Of a stretch of 64,000 bases of DNA, positions 55,633 through 63,821 are shown piece after piece. The stretch comes from Blastococcus mobilis (GTDB taxonomy: Bacteria; Actinomycetota; Actinomycetes; Mycobacteriales; Geodermatophilaceae). The stretch is taken from assembly GCF_900188025.1 (NCBI RefSeq), contig NZ_FZNO01000010.1, forward strand, positions 1-64,000. Reading direction: 5' to 3'. A program made the translations under genes and the position numbers. The notes under the pieces are model-generated. The model searched no databases. It was not told the origin of the DNA and saw only the letters and a list, made by a program, of their open reading frames with translations. Position 1 is the first letter of the stretch; every line of letters starts with the position of its first letter.

Positions 55633-56961
55633 ATGGCCGAGCCCTTCGCACAGCCCCTCGCCGCAGCCCAGAGCGAGGTCGCCGAACTGTTGTCCGATCT
55701 CATCCGGATCGACACCACCAACACCGGTGACACCGCCACCAGCGCGGGCGAGCGGGCCGCCGCCGAGTGGATGGCCTGCAAGCTCGCCGACGTCGGCATC
55801 GACTCCGAGATCCACGAGTCGGAGCCCGGCCGGGCGAGCCTGGTGGCCCGGATCGAGGGTGCAGACCGCTCCCGGCCCGCCCTGCTGGTGCACGGGCACC
55901 TCGACGTCGTGCCCGCGGACCCGGGGGAGTGGAGCGTCCACCCGTTCTCCGGCGAGGAGCGTGACGGCTACATCTGGGGCCGGGGGGCCGTGGACATGAA
56001 GGACATGGACGCCATGGTGCTGGCACTGGTCCGCGACTGGGCCCGCACCGGCGTCCAGCCGCCCCGCGACATCGTGCTGGCCTACGTCGCCGACGAGGAG
56101 GCCGGCGGCAAGCTCGGCGCCCGCTGGCTGGTCGACGAGCACCCGGATCTGTTCGAGGGCTGCACCGAGGCGATCAGCGAGGTCGGCGGCTTCAGCATCA
56201 CCGTCCGCGACGACCTGCGCCTGTACCTGGTGCAGACCGCGGAGAAGGGCCTGGCCTGGATGCGGCTCACCGCCTCCGGCAAGCCCGGCCACGGCTCCTT
56301 CGTGCACGACGACAACGCCGTCACCCGGCTCTGCCAGGCCGTCGCCCGCCTCGGCTCCGCTCGGCTGCCCACCGTGCTCACCCCGCCGATGCGCCAGTTC
56401 CTCGACGCGGTCAGCGACGCCTACGGCATCGAGATCGACCCCGACCAGCCCGAGGAGGCGCTCGCCCGCCTCGGCAGCATCAGCCGCATGATCGGGGCGG
56501 CCCTGCGCAACACCGCCAACCCGACGATGGTCGACGCCGGCTACAAGGCCAACGTCATCCCGGGGACGGCCAGTGCCACCGTCGACGGCCGGTTCCTGTA
56601 CGGCCAGCAGGAGGAATTCGAGCGCCAGCTCGCCGGGCTGATCGGCGAGGGCATCCAGCGCGAATGGATCGTCCACGACCAGGCCGTCGAGACGACGTTC
56701 GACGGCCCGCTGGTCGACCAGATGGTCGCCGCGCTCAAGGCCGAGGACGACGGCGCCCGACCGGTGCCCTTCACGATGAGCGGCGGCACCGATGCCAAGA
56801 GCTTCGAGCGCCTGGGGATGCGCTGCTTCGGGTTCTCCCCGCTGCGCCTGCCGGCCGACCTGGACTTCGCGTCGCTGTTCCACGGCATCGACGAGCGGGT
56901 GCCCGTCGAGTCGCTGCAGTTCGGCATCCGGGTCCTCGACCGGTTCCTGCGCAACGCGTGA
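55633..56961 (+). CDS. M20/M28 family metallopeptidase (acylase/deacetylase type)
   Basis: A 442-residue zinc-dependent hydrolase. Metal-binding motifs: LLVHGHLDVVPADPGEW, IWGRGAVDMKDMDAMVLALV, AYVADEEAGGKLGARWL with the catalytic Glu pair, and a final LFHGIDERVPVESLQ with a His. The dimerisation domain has ASGKPGHGSFVHDDNAV. Members cleave dipeptides or N-acyl amino acids; the substrate is unknown. ATG at 55633 (MAEPFAQPLAAAQ) is chosen, because the long frame upstream is antisense to the GGDEF gene. The SDR gene starts 12 bp after it, so the two are likely cotranscribed. Confidence 0.92.
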   Translation: MAEPFAQPLAAAQSEVAELLSDLIRIDTTNTGDTATSAGERAAAEWMACKLADVGIDSEIHESEPGRASLVARIEGADRSRPALLVHGHLDVVPADPGEWSVHPFSGEERDGYIWGRGAVDMKDMDAMVLALVRDWARTGVQPPRDIVLAYVADEEAGGKLGARWLVDEHPDLFEGCTEAISEVGGFSITVRDDLRLYLVQTAEKGLAWMRLTASGKPGHGSFVHDDNAVTRLCQAVARLGSARLPTVLTPPMRQFLDAVSDAYGIEIDPDQPEEALARLGSISRMIGAALRNTANPTMVDAGYKANVIPGTASATVDGRFLYGQQEEFERQLAGLIGEGIQREWIVHDQAVETTFDGPLVDQMVAALKAEDDGARPVPFTMSGGTDAKSFERLGMRCFGFSPLRLPADLDFASLFHGIDERVPVESLQFGIRVLDRFLRNA

Positions 56962-56973
56962 TGTGATGCGGGC

Positions 56974-57774
56974 GTGACCTCTCCCACACCTGCCCCTGGC
57001 TCCGTCGCTCTGATCACCGGGGGAACCGGCGGCTTCGGCCGTGCCCTCGCCACCAAGCTGCGGGCGCTCGACGTCACCGTCGTCCTCGCCGACCTCGACA
57101 GCGAGCGCAACCGGCAGGTCGCCAAGGACCTCGACAGCCACTTCGTCGTCCTCGACGTCACCGACCGCGCCGCCAACCAGGCAGTGGTCACCCAGGTCGA
57201 GGCCGAGCACGGCCGCCTGGACGCCGCGTTCCTCAACGCCGGCATCGCCGGGAAGTCCCGCGAGACCCTCGACGTCGACGAGTTCCTCCGTGTCGTCGAC
57301 ATCGACCTGTTCGGGGTCGTCTACGGCACCGAGGCCGCGCTGCCGGCGCTGCGCCGGGCCGGCGGCGGCTCGATCGTCGTGACGGCGTCGCTGGCCGGCC
57401 TCTCGCCCATGGCCACCGACCCGGGGTACAGCGTGGCCAAGGGCGGAGCGGTGGCGTTCGTGCGCTCGATGGCCCCGCGACTGGTGGGCGAGGACATCGT
57501 CGTCACCGCGATCTGCCCCGGTTTCGCCGACACCGCGATCATCGATCCGATTCGCGAGGAGTTCGAGAAGGCCGGCTTCCCGGTGCTCACCGCCGAGGAG
57601 GTCGCCGACGCCATGATCGCGGCCTGGACCTCCGGTGAGCCGGGTGCGGCCTACATCATCCAGCCGGGCGTCGGCGCCGTGCCCTACAAGTTCAAGGGCG
57701 TGCCGTCTGCGAAGACCCGGAGCGGCGAGACCGCCGTCGTCCCCGAGGCGCTGCGCCCACCCGGCATGCGCTGA
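56974..57774 (+). CDS. Short-chain dehydrogenase/reductase
   Basis: A 266-residue classical SDR. The cofactor motif is ALITGGTGGFGRALATKLRA, followed by VLDVTDRA and FLNAGIAG (NAG motif). The catalytic Ser lies in TASLAGLSP, with Tyr and Lys in GYSVAKGGAVAF. The C-terminal ~35 residues (VGAVPYKFKGVPSAKTRSG) are an extension beyond the core. Substrate unknown. GTG start at 56974, 12 bp after the peptidase stop. Confidence 0.9.
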   Translation: MTSPTPAPGSVALITGGTGGFGRALATKLRALDVTVVLADLDSERNRQVAKDLDSHFVVLDVTDRAANQAVVTQVEAEHGRLDAAFLNAGIAGKSRETLDVDEFLRVVDIDLFGVVYGTEAALPALRRAGGGSIVVTASLAGLSPMATDPGYSVAKGGAVAFVRSMAPRLVGEDIVVTAICPGFADTAIIDPIREEFEKAGFPVLTAEEVADAMIAAWTSGEPGAAYIIQPGVGAVPYKFKGVPSAKTRSGETAVVPEALRPPGMR

Positions 57775-57827
57775 CGCCCGGGGGCACCCCGTGACCACGG
57801 TCACGGAGCGTCTGGCAAGGTCGCGAC

Positions 57828-58784
57828 ATGCGTGCATGGCGGGTACACGAACTCGGGGATCCCTCGAAGGTCATGAGCCTCGACGAGGTGGAGCAGCCGA
57901 CCCCCGACGAGGGACAGGTCCTGGTCCGGGTGCGGGCGGCGGCACTGAACTTCCCCGACGTCCTCATGGCCATGGGCATGTACCAGGAGAAGCCGCCACT
58001 GCCCTACACCCCGGGTGTCGAGCTGTGCGGGGAGATCGTCGAGACCGGCCAGCGGGTGATCGGCTCGCCGTCGCGCGGCCCGGGGGCCTTCGCCGAGTAC
58101 GCGCTGATGGACACCGACAACGCGTGGCCGGTGCCCGACGGCATGAGCGACGAGAAGGCGGCCTCGCTCTACCTGACCTACCAGACGGGGTACGTCGGCC
58201 TGCACCGCCGCGCGAACATCCAGGCCGGTGACTGGCTGCTGGTGCACGCCGGGGCGGGCGGCGTCGGGACGGCGGCCATCCAGCTCGGCAAGGCCGCCGG
58301 CGCGAAGGTGATCGCGACGGCCGGCGGCGCCCGCAAGACCGAGGTCTGCCGGGAGCTGGGCGCCGACCACGTCATCGACTACACGACCGAGGACTTCGTC
58401 CCCATCGTGAAGGAGGTGACCGGTGGGCACGGCGCCGACATCGTCTACGACCCGGTCGGCGGTGACGTCTTCGACAAGTCGCGCAAGTGCATCGCCTTCG
58501 AGGGCCGGATCGTCGTGGTGGGCTTCACCAGCGGCCGCATCCCCGAGGCGCCGGCCAACCACCTGCTGGTGAAGAACTACAGCGTCGTCGGTCTGCACTG
58601 GGGCCTCTACCGGAAGATGGACCCGGCGCGAATCGGGCAGGTCCACGAGGCGCTGACCACGCTCGTCGAGTCCGGCGCGGTCGACCCCCTGGTGGGGGAG
58701 CGCCTGCCCCTGGACCAGGCGCCCGAGGCGCTGGCCAAGCTTGCTGACCGGAGCACGGTCGGTAAGGTCGTCCTCGTCCCCTGA
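57828..58784 (+). CDS. Zinc-independent quinone oxidoreductase (MDR family)
   Basis: A 318-residue NADPH:quinone reductase-like protein. The N-terminal GroES-like fold has AAALNFPDVLMAMGMYQEKP and YTPGVELCGEIVE without zinc-binding Cys/His patterns. The nucleotide site is LLVHAGAGGVGTAAIQLGKA, then DPVGGDVFDKSRKCIAFEGR. Likely reduces quinones or enones with NADPH; the natural substrate is unknown. Third in line after the peptidase and SDR genes with a 53-bp gap. Confidence 0.9.
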   Translation: MRAWRVHELGDPSKVMSLDEVEQPTPDEGQVLVRVRAAALNFPDVLMAMGMYQEKPPLPYTPGVELCGEIVETGQRVIGSPSRGPGAFAEYALMDTDNAWPVPDGMSDEKAASLYLTYQTGYVGLHRRANIQAGDWLLVHAGAGGVGTAAIQLGKAAGAKVIATAGGARKTEVCRELGADHVIDYTTEDFVPIVKEVTGGHGADIVYDPVGGDVFDKSRKCIAFEGRIVVVGFTSGRIPEAPANHLLVKNYSVVGLHWGLYRKMDPARIGQVHEALTTLVESGAVDPLVGERLPLDQAPEALAKLADRSTVGKVVLVP

Positions 58785-58894
58785 GGGCAACGCCTGACCT
58801 GGGCGCGCGACCCTCACCCAACCCGAGGTGGAGGCGGCGCCGGGCGACGGCTCGACCCGTGTCCCCGCGGCGGTACGCCGCGCGCCGCACTGGG

Positions 58895-59098
58895 TCAGAT
58901 GACGGGAAGCGGCAGGTAGGACAGCCGGGCGCGGCGCCGGAGGATGACCTTGCGGGTGCCGTCGGGGTGCAGTTGCAGGCGGGCCAGCTCCCAGCCGCCG
59001 GTGTCGGCCTGCAGGCTCAGCATGGTCGCCGCTGCGGACCGGGACGTGCCCGGCGGGATCCGCAGCGGCGCGTACTGGTAGTCCGCGGCCGCCTCCAT
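58895..59098 (-). CDS. Small conserved actinobacterial protein (DUF5703-like)
   Basis: A 67-residue protein: MEAAADYQYAPLRIPPGTSR, then SAAATMLSLQADTGGWELAR and LQLHPDGTRKVILRRR, ending YLPLPVI. The pattern of an N-terminal YxYxPLxxPPG followed by WELARLQLHPDGTRKV matches the small DUF5703 family of actinobacteria, whose function is unknown. ATG complementary to 59096-59098; an adjacent upstream GTG is possible. Confidence 0.75.
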   Translation of the reverse strand: MEAAADYQYAPLRIPPGTSRSAAATMLSLQADTGGWELARLQLHPDGTRKVILRRRARLSYLPLPVI

Positions 59099-59231
59099 CA
59101 CGCCGATTGTGCCCGGCCCGCGCCGATCGGTCACGCGATCGTGACCCGGTCGGCAGACCCGGCCTGCCGGGCCCGGGCGCGTTCGGCAGGATGGATGGCG
59201 AGCCCCGCCGACCCACGACGAGGAGGACGAC

Positions 59232-59504
59232 GTGACCGGACCCGGCATCCCGAGCGAGGTGCCCGACGCCGACCGTGCGGAGCAGGAGGCGCTCCTCGAC
59301 CCGCCCGCCGTGACCTCGGCCGCCGAGGCGAACGCCCCTGCGCCGGGCGTTCCGGAGGCCGACGCCCTGGAGCAGCAGCTCGCGGCACGCCCGGGGGAAG
59401 CCGGCAACCCGCTGCGGCCGGTCGATGACCGGGAGGCGAACGAGGCCGACATCCTCGAGCAGGACGCCGATGTGCCGCTGGACGACGACGACATCCTGAC
59501 CTGA
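59232..59504 (+). CDS. Small acidic protein, unknown
   Basis: A 90-residue, strongly acidic, Ala/Pro/Asp-rich protein: a GTG start, then TGPGIPSEVPDADRAEQEAL and DDREANEADILEQDADVPLD, ending DDDDILT. It is probably disordered. Similar acidic proteins with ADILEQ-type motifs are common beside DUF5703-like genes in actinobacteria, from memory. Function unknown. Confidence 0.65.
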   Translation: MTGPGIPSEVPDADRAEQEALLDPPAVTSAAEANAPAPGVPEADALEQQLAARPGEAGNPLRPVDDREANEADILEQDADVPLDDDDILT

Positions 59505-59600
59505 CCCGCTCGCGGTCACCGTCTCGGTGTCGAGCCGTGGTCGCTCCCGTGTTCTGTGACGCCCCCCCGGCCGACGCCGGCCACGGGCGGCCGGACCGGC

Positions 59601-61592
59601 TCAGCCGGCCGGGTCGCCGTGCTCCGCCAGCAGCGAGGCCAGCCGGGTGCGCCGGGGGCGGACGTCGACCTCGCGCACCGCTCGCGCCAGGGCGGCACCG
59701 CTGGCGTGCACGATCGACAGGTGCTGCTGGGCGCGTGTCACGGCGGTGTAGACCAGCGGCCGCGACAGCATCCCACCGGCCTCCGGCGGCAGGACGACGA
59801 CCACCCCCGGCCACTCCGAGCCCTGCGCCCGGTGCACGGTGATCGCCCAGCCGTGCCGGAGGTCCGACAGTGCCTGGCCCGACACCGTCACGGGGCCGGA
59901 CGCGAAGGAGACGTCGATCGAGCCCTCCCCGGTCCCCGTGACCACGCCCACCTCACCGTTGGCGAAGCCGGTGGGCTCCAGGTCGAGATGGTTGGCGGTG
60001 GCCACGACGCGGTCGCCGGGGTCGAAGCCGAAGACCGTGCCGGTACCCGGGTTGAGCTCGTCCTTCAGCGCCTTGTTGAGCTCGATGGTGCCTGCGGGCC
60101 CGCGGTGGACCGGCGTCACGACCTGCACCGCGCCCGGCTCGATGCCGAGCGCACGGGGGATCGAGTCGGTGACCAGCTGGACCACCCGCCGTGCGGCCTC
60201 GGCGCTTCCGGTCGCCGGGACGACGACCACTTCACGGTCGGGGGAGTCCACCGGCGGCAGTTCGCCGCGCCGCATCGCCGTGGCGAGCCGGGCGATGGCG
60301 CCACCCTCCGCCTGCCGGTACAGCGTGGTGAGCTCGGTCACCGGGACCGCGCCGGAGTCGATCAGGTCGCCGAGCACGTGACCCGGGCCGATCGACGGCA
60401 GCTGAGCCGGGTCGCCCACCAGCAGCAGGTGGGTGCCGTCGGGACAGGCCTCCAGCAGCGCCGCGGTGAGCTCGACGTCGAGCATCGAGGCCTCGTCGAC
60501 GACGATCACGTCGGCGTCCAGCGGCCACTCCTCGTTGCGGGCGAACCCGCCGGTGGTGCCCTGCGCGCCGAGCAGCCGGTGCACCGTGACCGCCGGATGG
60601 TCGGTGAGCTCCTCCAGCCGCTTGGCCGCGCGCCCGGTGGGAGCGGCGAGCGCGATGTCGGTGCCCTTCGCCCGCAGCAGCTTCACCACCGCGGCGACCG
60701 TGCGGCTCTTGCCGGTGCCGGGTCCACCCGTGAGCAGGCTGACCCCGGACTCGAGCGCCTGCGCCACGGCGGCCTTCTGCGCCTCGTCCAGTCCCTTCGC
60801 GACGGACCGCACCGACGCCGGGTCGGCGATCCGCTCGGCCGAGGCCGCGAGCCGGGCCACACCCTCGGCCACCGCCTCCTCGGCCATGCCGTAGCGGGCC
60901 AGCGACAGCGACCGCAGCGCCGGCTCGGGCTCCGGGTCGGACTCGGTGGCCTCGGTCGGGGTTCCCTCGCGAGGTTGCGAGCGGAGGGGGGATCGAGGTC
61001 CTCCTTCGTGCTCCAGCACGTCCCCGGACTCCACCGCGGCCACGATCGCCGCCACCGGATCACTCACGCCCTCGGCCCGCAGCGCGGCGACGACCAGGTC
61101 GGCCGGCAGCGTGGTGTGCCCGTCGCGGGTCGCCGTCCGGAGGGTGAGGCCGACGATGGCGCGGCCGCGGCGGCTGTCCTGCCGGTCGGCCCCCTTGAGC
61201 ACGGCGATGGCCAGCCGGTCCGCGTCGCCGAGGGCGACGCCGGTGAGGCTCAGCAGAGCCCAGGGGTCGTCGCGCAGCCGCCGGGCGGCGTCGGGGCCGA
61301 GAGTGTCCGTGACACCCGCGGCCAGCTTGGCCTGCAGCCCGGCGCCGACGAGCAGTTCGACGACCTCGTAGGTCGGCTGCGCGGACAGGAAGCTGGAGAA
61401 CAGCCGCTCGGCCCGCTGCCGTCCCACCCGGGGGAGCTTGATCAGCCGATCGGCGGTGACGTCGTCGGGTGCGGTGATGCCGGCGGCCGGCAGCTCGGCC
61501 GCCGTCCGCCGACCCAGGCCCGGCCAGAGACCGGCGGCGCAGAACGCGGCGAAGACCGGGTCACCCCCGGCCGCCGGGGTTGCCGCCGTCAT
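59601..61592 (-). CDS. RecD2-like ATP-dependent DNA helicase
   Basis: A 663-residue SF1B helicase. The N-terminal region has two helix-hairpin-helix-like parts (GLWPGLGRRTAAELPAAGIT, LIKLPRVGRQRAERLFSSF). The helicase core has SLLTGGPGTGKSRTVAAVVK (motif I), ALAAPTGRAAKRLEELT, VIVVDEASMLDVEL (motif II), LVGDPAQLPSIGPGHVLGDL, TLYRQAEGGAIARLA and WAITVHRAQGSEWPGVVVV, ending in TAVTRAQQHLSIVH. A low-complexity insert (EGGPRSPLRSQPREGTPTEA, about residue 190-215) lies between N-terminal and helicase parts. Likely acts in DNA repair, independent of RecBC. Confidence 0.9.
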   Translation of the reverse strand: MTAATPAAGGDPVFAAFCAAGLWPGLGRRTAAELPAAGITAPDDVTADRLIKLPRVGRQRAERLFSSFLSAQPTYEVVELLVGAGLQAKLAAGVTDTLGPDAARRLRDDPWALLSLTGVALGDADRLAIAVLKGADRQDSRRGRAIVGLTLRTATRDGHTTLPADLVVAALRAEGVSDPVAAIVAAVESGDVLEHEGGPRSPLRSQPREGTPTEATESDPEPEPALRSLSLARYGMAEEAVAEGVARLAASAERIADPASVRSVAKGLDEAQKAAVAQALESGVSLLTGGPGTGKSRTVAAVVKLLRAKGTDIALAAPTGRAAKRLEELTDHPAVTVHRLLGAQGTTGGFARNEEWPLDADVIVVDEASMLDVELTAALLEACPDGTHLLLVGDPAQLPSIGPGHVLGDLIDSGAVPVTELTTLYRQAEGGAIARLATAMRRGELPPVDSPDREVVVVPATGSAEAARRVVQLVTDSIPRALGIEPGAVQVVTPVHRGPAGTIELNKALKDELNPGTGTVFGFDPGDRVVATANHLDLEPTGFANGEVGVVTGTGEGSIDVSFASGPVTVSGQALSDLRHGWAITVHRAQGSEWPGVVVVLPPEAGGMLSRPLVYTAVTRAQQHLSIVHASGAALARAVREVDVRPRRTRLASLLAEHGDPAG

Positions 61593-61665
61593 GCCACCTC
61601 CTCGCCGGCGCCCGCCGGCCGCCCGACCACCGGTTCCCTGTCTCCCCGTGAGCCGGCGAACCGGC

Positions 61666-62646
61666 TCACGTCGCCGACCGGCGTTCGGGGTAGCTGAAGG
61701 CCGGCGCGGAGACGTCCTCCAGAGCGGTGCGGATCGCGGCGGGCAGGCGCACGCCCTCGGCGTCCAGGCTGGCCTGCAGCTGCTGCGCGGTGCGCGCGCC
61801 GACGATGGGGGCCACCACCCCCGGCCGGTCGCGCACCCAGGCGAGGGCGACGGCCAGGGGAGTGGTGCCCAGCCCCTCGGCCGCGGTGATCACGGCCTCG
61901 ACGATCCGATCGGCCTTCGCCGAGCGCAGGCCGTCGATGAAGCCCTGCCACTGCGGAGAGGCGCCGCGGGACTCCGACGGGGTGCTGTGCCGGTACTTGC
62001 CCGTGAGCAGACCACGGCCCAGGGGCGACCAGGGCAGCACGCCCAGGCTGAGCGACTCGGCGGCGGGGATCACCTCGCGCTCGACCCCGCGCTGCAGCAG
62101 CGAGTACTCGACCTGCGTGCTGACGACCGGGGTGCGCCCCGGCCAGGCGCGCTGCCAGGTGGCCGCCTGCGCGGTCTGCCAGCCGGTGAAGTTGCTGATG
62201 CCTACGTACCGTGCCCGCCCGGAGGAGACGGCGGCGTCACAGGCGGCGAGGGTCTCCTCGAGGGGGGTGGTCTCGTCCCAGGCGTGCAGCTGCCACAGGT
62301 CGACGTAGTCCAGGCCGAGGCGCTCCAGGGAGGCGTCCAGCGCGGTCAGCAGGTGACCACGGGAGGCGCCCCGGCCCATCGGTCCCGGCGCGGTGCGGCC
62401 GACGGCCTTGGTGGCGACCAGCACCTCGGAGCGGGGGACGACGTCGGCGAGCAGGTGGCCGAGGGTGCGCTCGCTCTCGCCGTCGCAGTAGACGTCGGCG
62501 GTGTCCACCAGCGTGCCGCCCGCGTCGACGAAGGCGGTCAGCTGCATGGCGGCCTCGTCCTCGTCGGTGTCCCGGCCCCACGTCATCGTGCCGAGCGCCA
62601 GCCGGGATACGACCAGACCACTCCGTCCCAGCGTGCGTTGCTCCAC
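61666..62646 (-). CDS. Aldo/keto reductase
   Basis: A 326-residue AKR with TIM-barrel motifs: LGRSGLVVSRLALGTMTWGR, the catalytic Asp/Tyr in GGTLVDTADVYCDGESE, VLVATKAVG with Lys, DYVDLWQLHAWDETTPLEE with His, and VAPIVGARTAQQLQASLD for NADPH. The YajO/general stress-protein-like group is closest by eye. The GTG at 62646 (VEQRTLGRSG) is chosen over the longer frame. Substrate unknown. The 72-bp gap after it separates it from the helicase gene on the same strand. Confidence 0.9.
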   Translation of the reverse strand: MEQRTLGRSGLVVSRLALGTMTWGRDTDEDEAAMQLTAFVDAGGTLVDTADVYCDGESERTLGHLLADVVPRSEVLVATKAVGRTAPGPMGRGASRGHLLTALDASLERLGLDYVDLWQLHAWDETTPLEETLAACDAAVSSGRARYVGISNFTGWQTAQAATWQRAWPGRTPVVSTQVEYSLLQRGVEREVIPAAESLSLGVLPWSPLGRGLLTGKYRHSTPSESRGASPQWQGFIDGLRSAKADRIVEAVITAAEGLGTTPLAVALAWVRDRPGVVAPIVGARTAQQLQASLDAEGVRLPAAIRTALEDVSAPAFSYPERRSAT

Positions 62647-62780
62647 GACCGGCCAACCTACCGGCGCGCCCGGCCCGGCACCGGGGAGCACCCGGCCGCC
62701 CGGAGCGGCGCGGCGGGTCGCCCGCGCCCGCCGCCTAGGGTGACCTGTCGTGCCCGGACGACACGCTCAGACCCTGGCCG

Positions 62781-62843
62781 CCGCGAGATCTGCCCAGTGG
62801 TGGTCATCAGCGCCTGATGGCCACCACTGTGCAGATCTCGCGG
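62781..62843. repeat. Long imperfect palindrome upstream of uppP
   Basis: Arms of about 30 bases, CCGCGAGATCTGCCCAGTGG then TGGTCATCAG (62781-62810), with CTGATGGCCACCACTGTGCA then GATCTCGCGG (62814-62843), pair with two mismatches around a 3-base loop. It ends 16 bases before the uppP start codon. It looks like a dispersed palindromic (REP-like) element or a strong attenuator. Confidence 0.7.
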
Positions 62844-62859
62844 CCACGGGAACGCGCTG

Positions 62860-63690
62860 ATGGGCTGGATCGAGGCCGTCGTCCTGGGCGTCGTCCAGGG
62901 GCTGACCGAGTTCCTGCCGATCTCCTCCAGCGCCCACCTGCGCCTCGTCGGCGAGCTGTTCGGTTGGGACGACCCGGGCGCGGCGTTCACCGCGATCATC
63001 CAGATCGGCACCGAGGCCGCCGTCCTCCTGTACTTCCGCAAGGACATCTGGCGGATCGTCGTGGCCTGGCTCGCCTCGCTGACCGGCCGGCGGAAGGGCG
63101 ATCCCGACGCCCGGATGGGCTGGCTGATCATCGTCGGCAGCATCCCGATCGTCGTCCTCGGGCTGCTGTTCCAGGACGACATCGAGACGACGCTGCGCGA
63201 CCTGCGCATCGTGGCGATCTGCCTCGTCGGGTTCTCCCTGATCCTCTTCTGGGCCGATCGCGGCGGTGCCAAGAAGCGGGAGCTCCGGGATCTCACGGTC
63301 GGGCACGGCATCGGTTTCGGCTTCGCGCAGGCGATGGCGCTGATCCCCGGGGTCTCCCGCTCCGGCGGGACGATCACCGCCGGCCTGTTCCTCGGCTACT
63401 CCCGGGCGGCTGCGGCGCGGTACTCCTTCCTGCTCGCCATCCCCGCCGTCCTCGGGTCCGGGTTCTTCCAGGCCTACGAGGCGCTCACCGGGGACGTCGC
63501 CGGTCAGGGCGTCGCCTGGGGGCCGACGATCCTGGCCACCGTCATCGGCTTCGGCGTCGGTCTGACGGTGATCGCGTGGCTGCTGCGCTACCTCGACCGC
63601 GGCAGCTTCCTGCCGTTCGTGGTCTACCGCGTCGTGCTGGGGCTGCTGGTCCTCGCGCTGGTCGGCGCGGGGGTGCTCAGCCCGACCTGA
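62860..63690 (+). CDS. uppP: Undecaprenyl-diphosphatase
   Basis: A 276-residue integral membrane phosphatase recycling the undecaprenyl carrier in cell-wall synthesis; it confers bacitracin tolerance. Motif 1: VVQGLTEFLPISSSAHLRLV at the N-terminus, with the Glu. Motif 2: MALIPGVSRSGGTITAGLFL with Arg and Ser. About eight membrane segments. Length is standard. ATG at 62860 begins MGWIEAVVLGVVQG, exactly where the family starts, placing the start just after the palindrome. Confidence 0.95.
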   Translation: MGWIEAVVLGVVQGLTEFLPISSSAHLRLVGELFGWDDPGAAFTAIIQIGTEAAVLLYFRKDIWRIVVAWLASLTGRRKGDPDARMGWLIIVGSIPIVVLGLLFQDDIETTLRDLRIVAICLVGFSLILFWADRGGAKKRELRDLTVGHGIGFGFAQAMALIPGVSRSGGTITAGLFLGYSRAAAARYSFLLAIPAVLGSGFFQAYEALTGDVAGQGVAWGPTILATVIGFGVGLTVIAWLLRYLDRGSFLPFVVYRVVLGLLVLALVGAGVLSPT

Positions 63691-63705
63691 GAGAGGAACC
63701 CGCTG

Positions 63706-63774
63706 CCCTCACCCCTCGCACGCTCGGGGCGGTGGAAGGACCCCGTCCTCCTCACCCCTCGCACCCTCGGGGCG
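63706..63774 (+). repeat. Two direct copies of a GC-rich intergenic repeat
   Basis: CCTCACCCCTCGCACGCTCG then GGGCGG at about 63707-63732, and the same with one change (CACCCTCG) at about 63749-63774. Each copy can fold CCCC with GGGG around CGCACGC. The tract lies between uppP and the phosphatase gene. Confidence 0.6.
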
Positions 63775-63821
63775 GGCCTCGGGACGGGGCCCGACGGGAC
63801 CGGCGTCATACCCTGCTGCCC

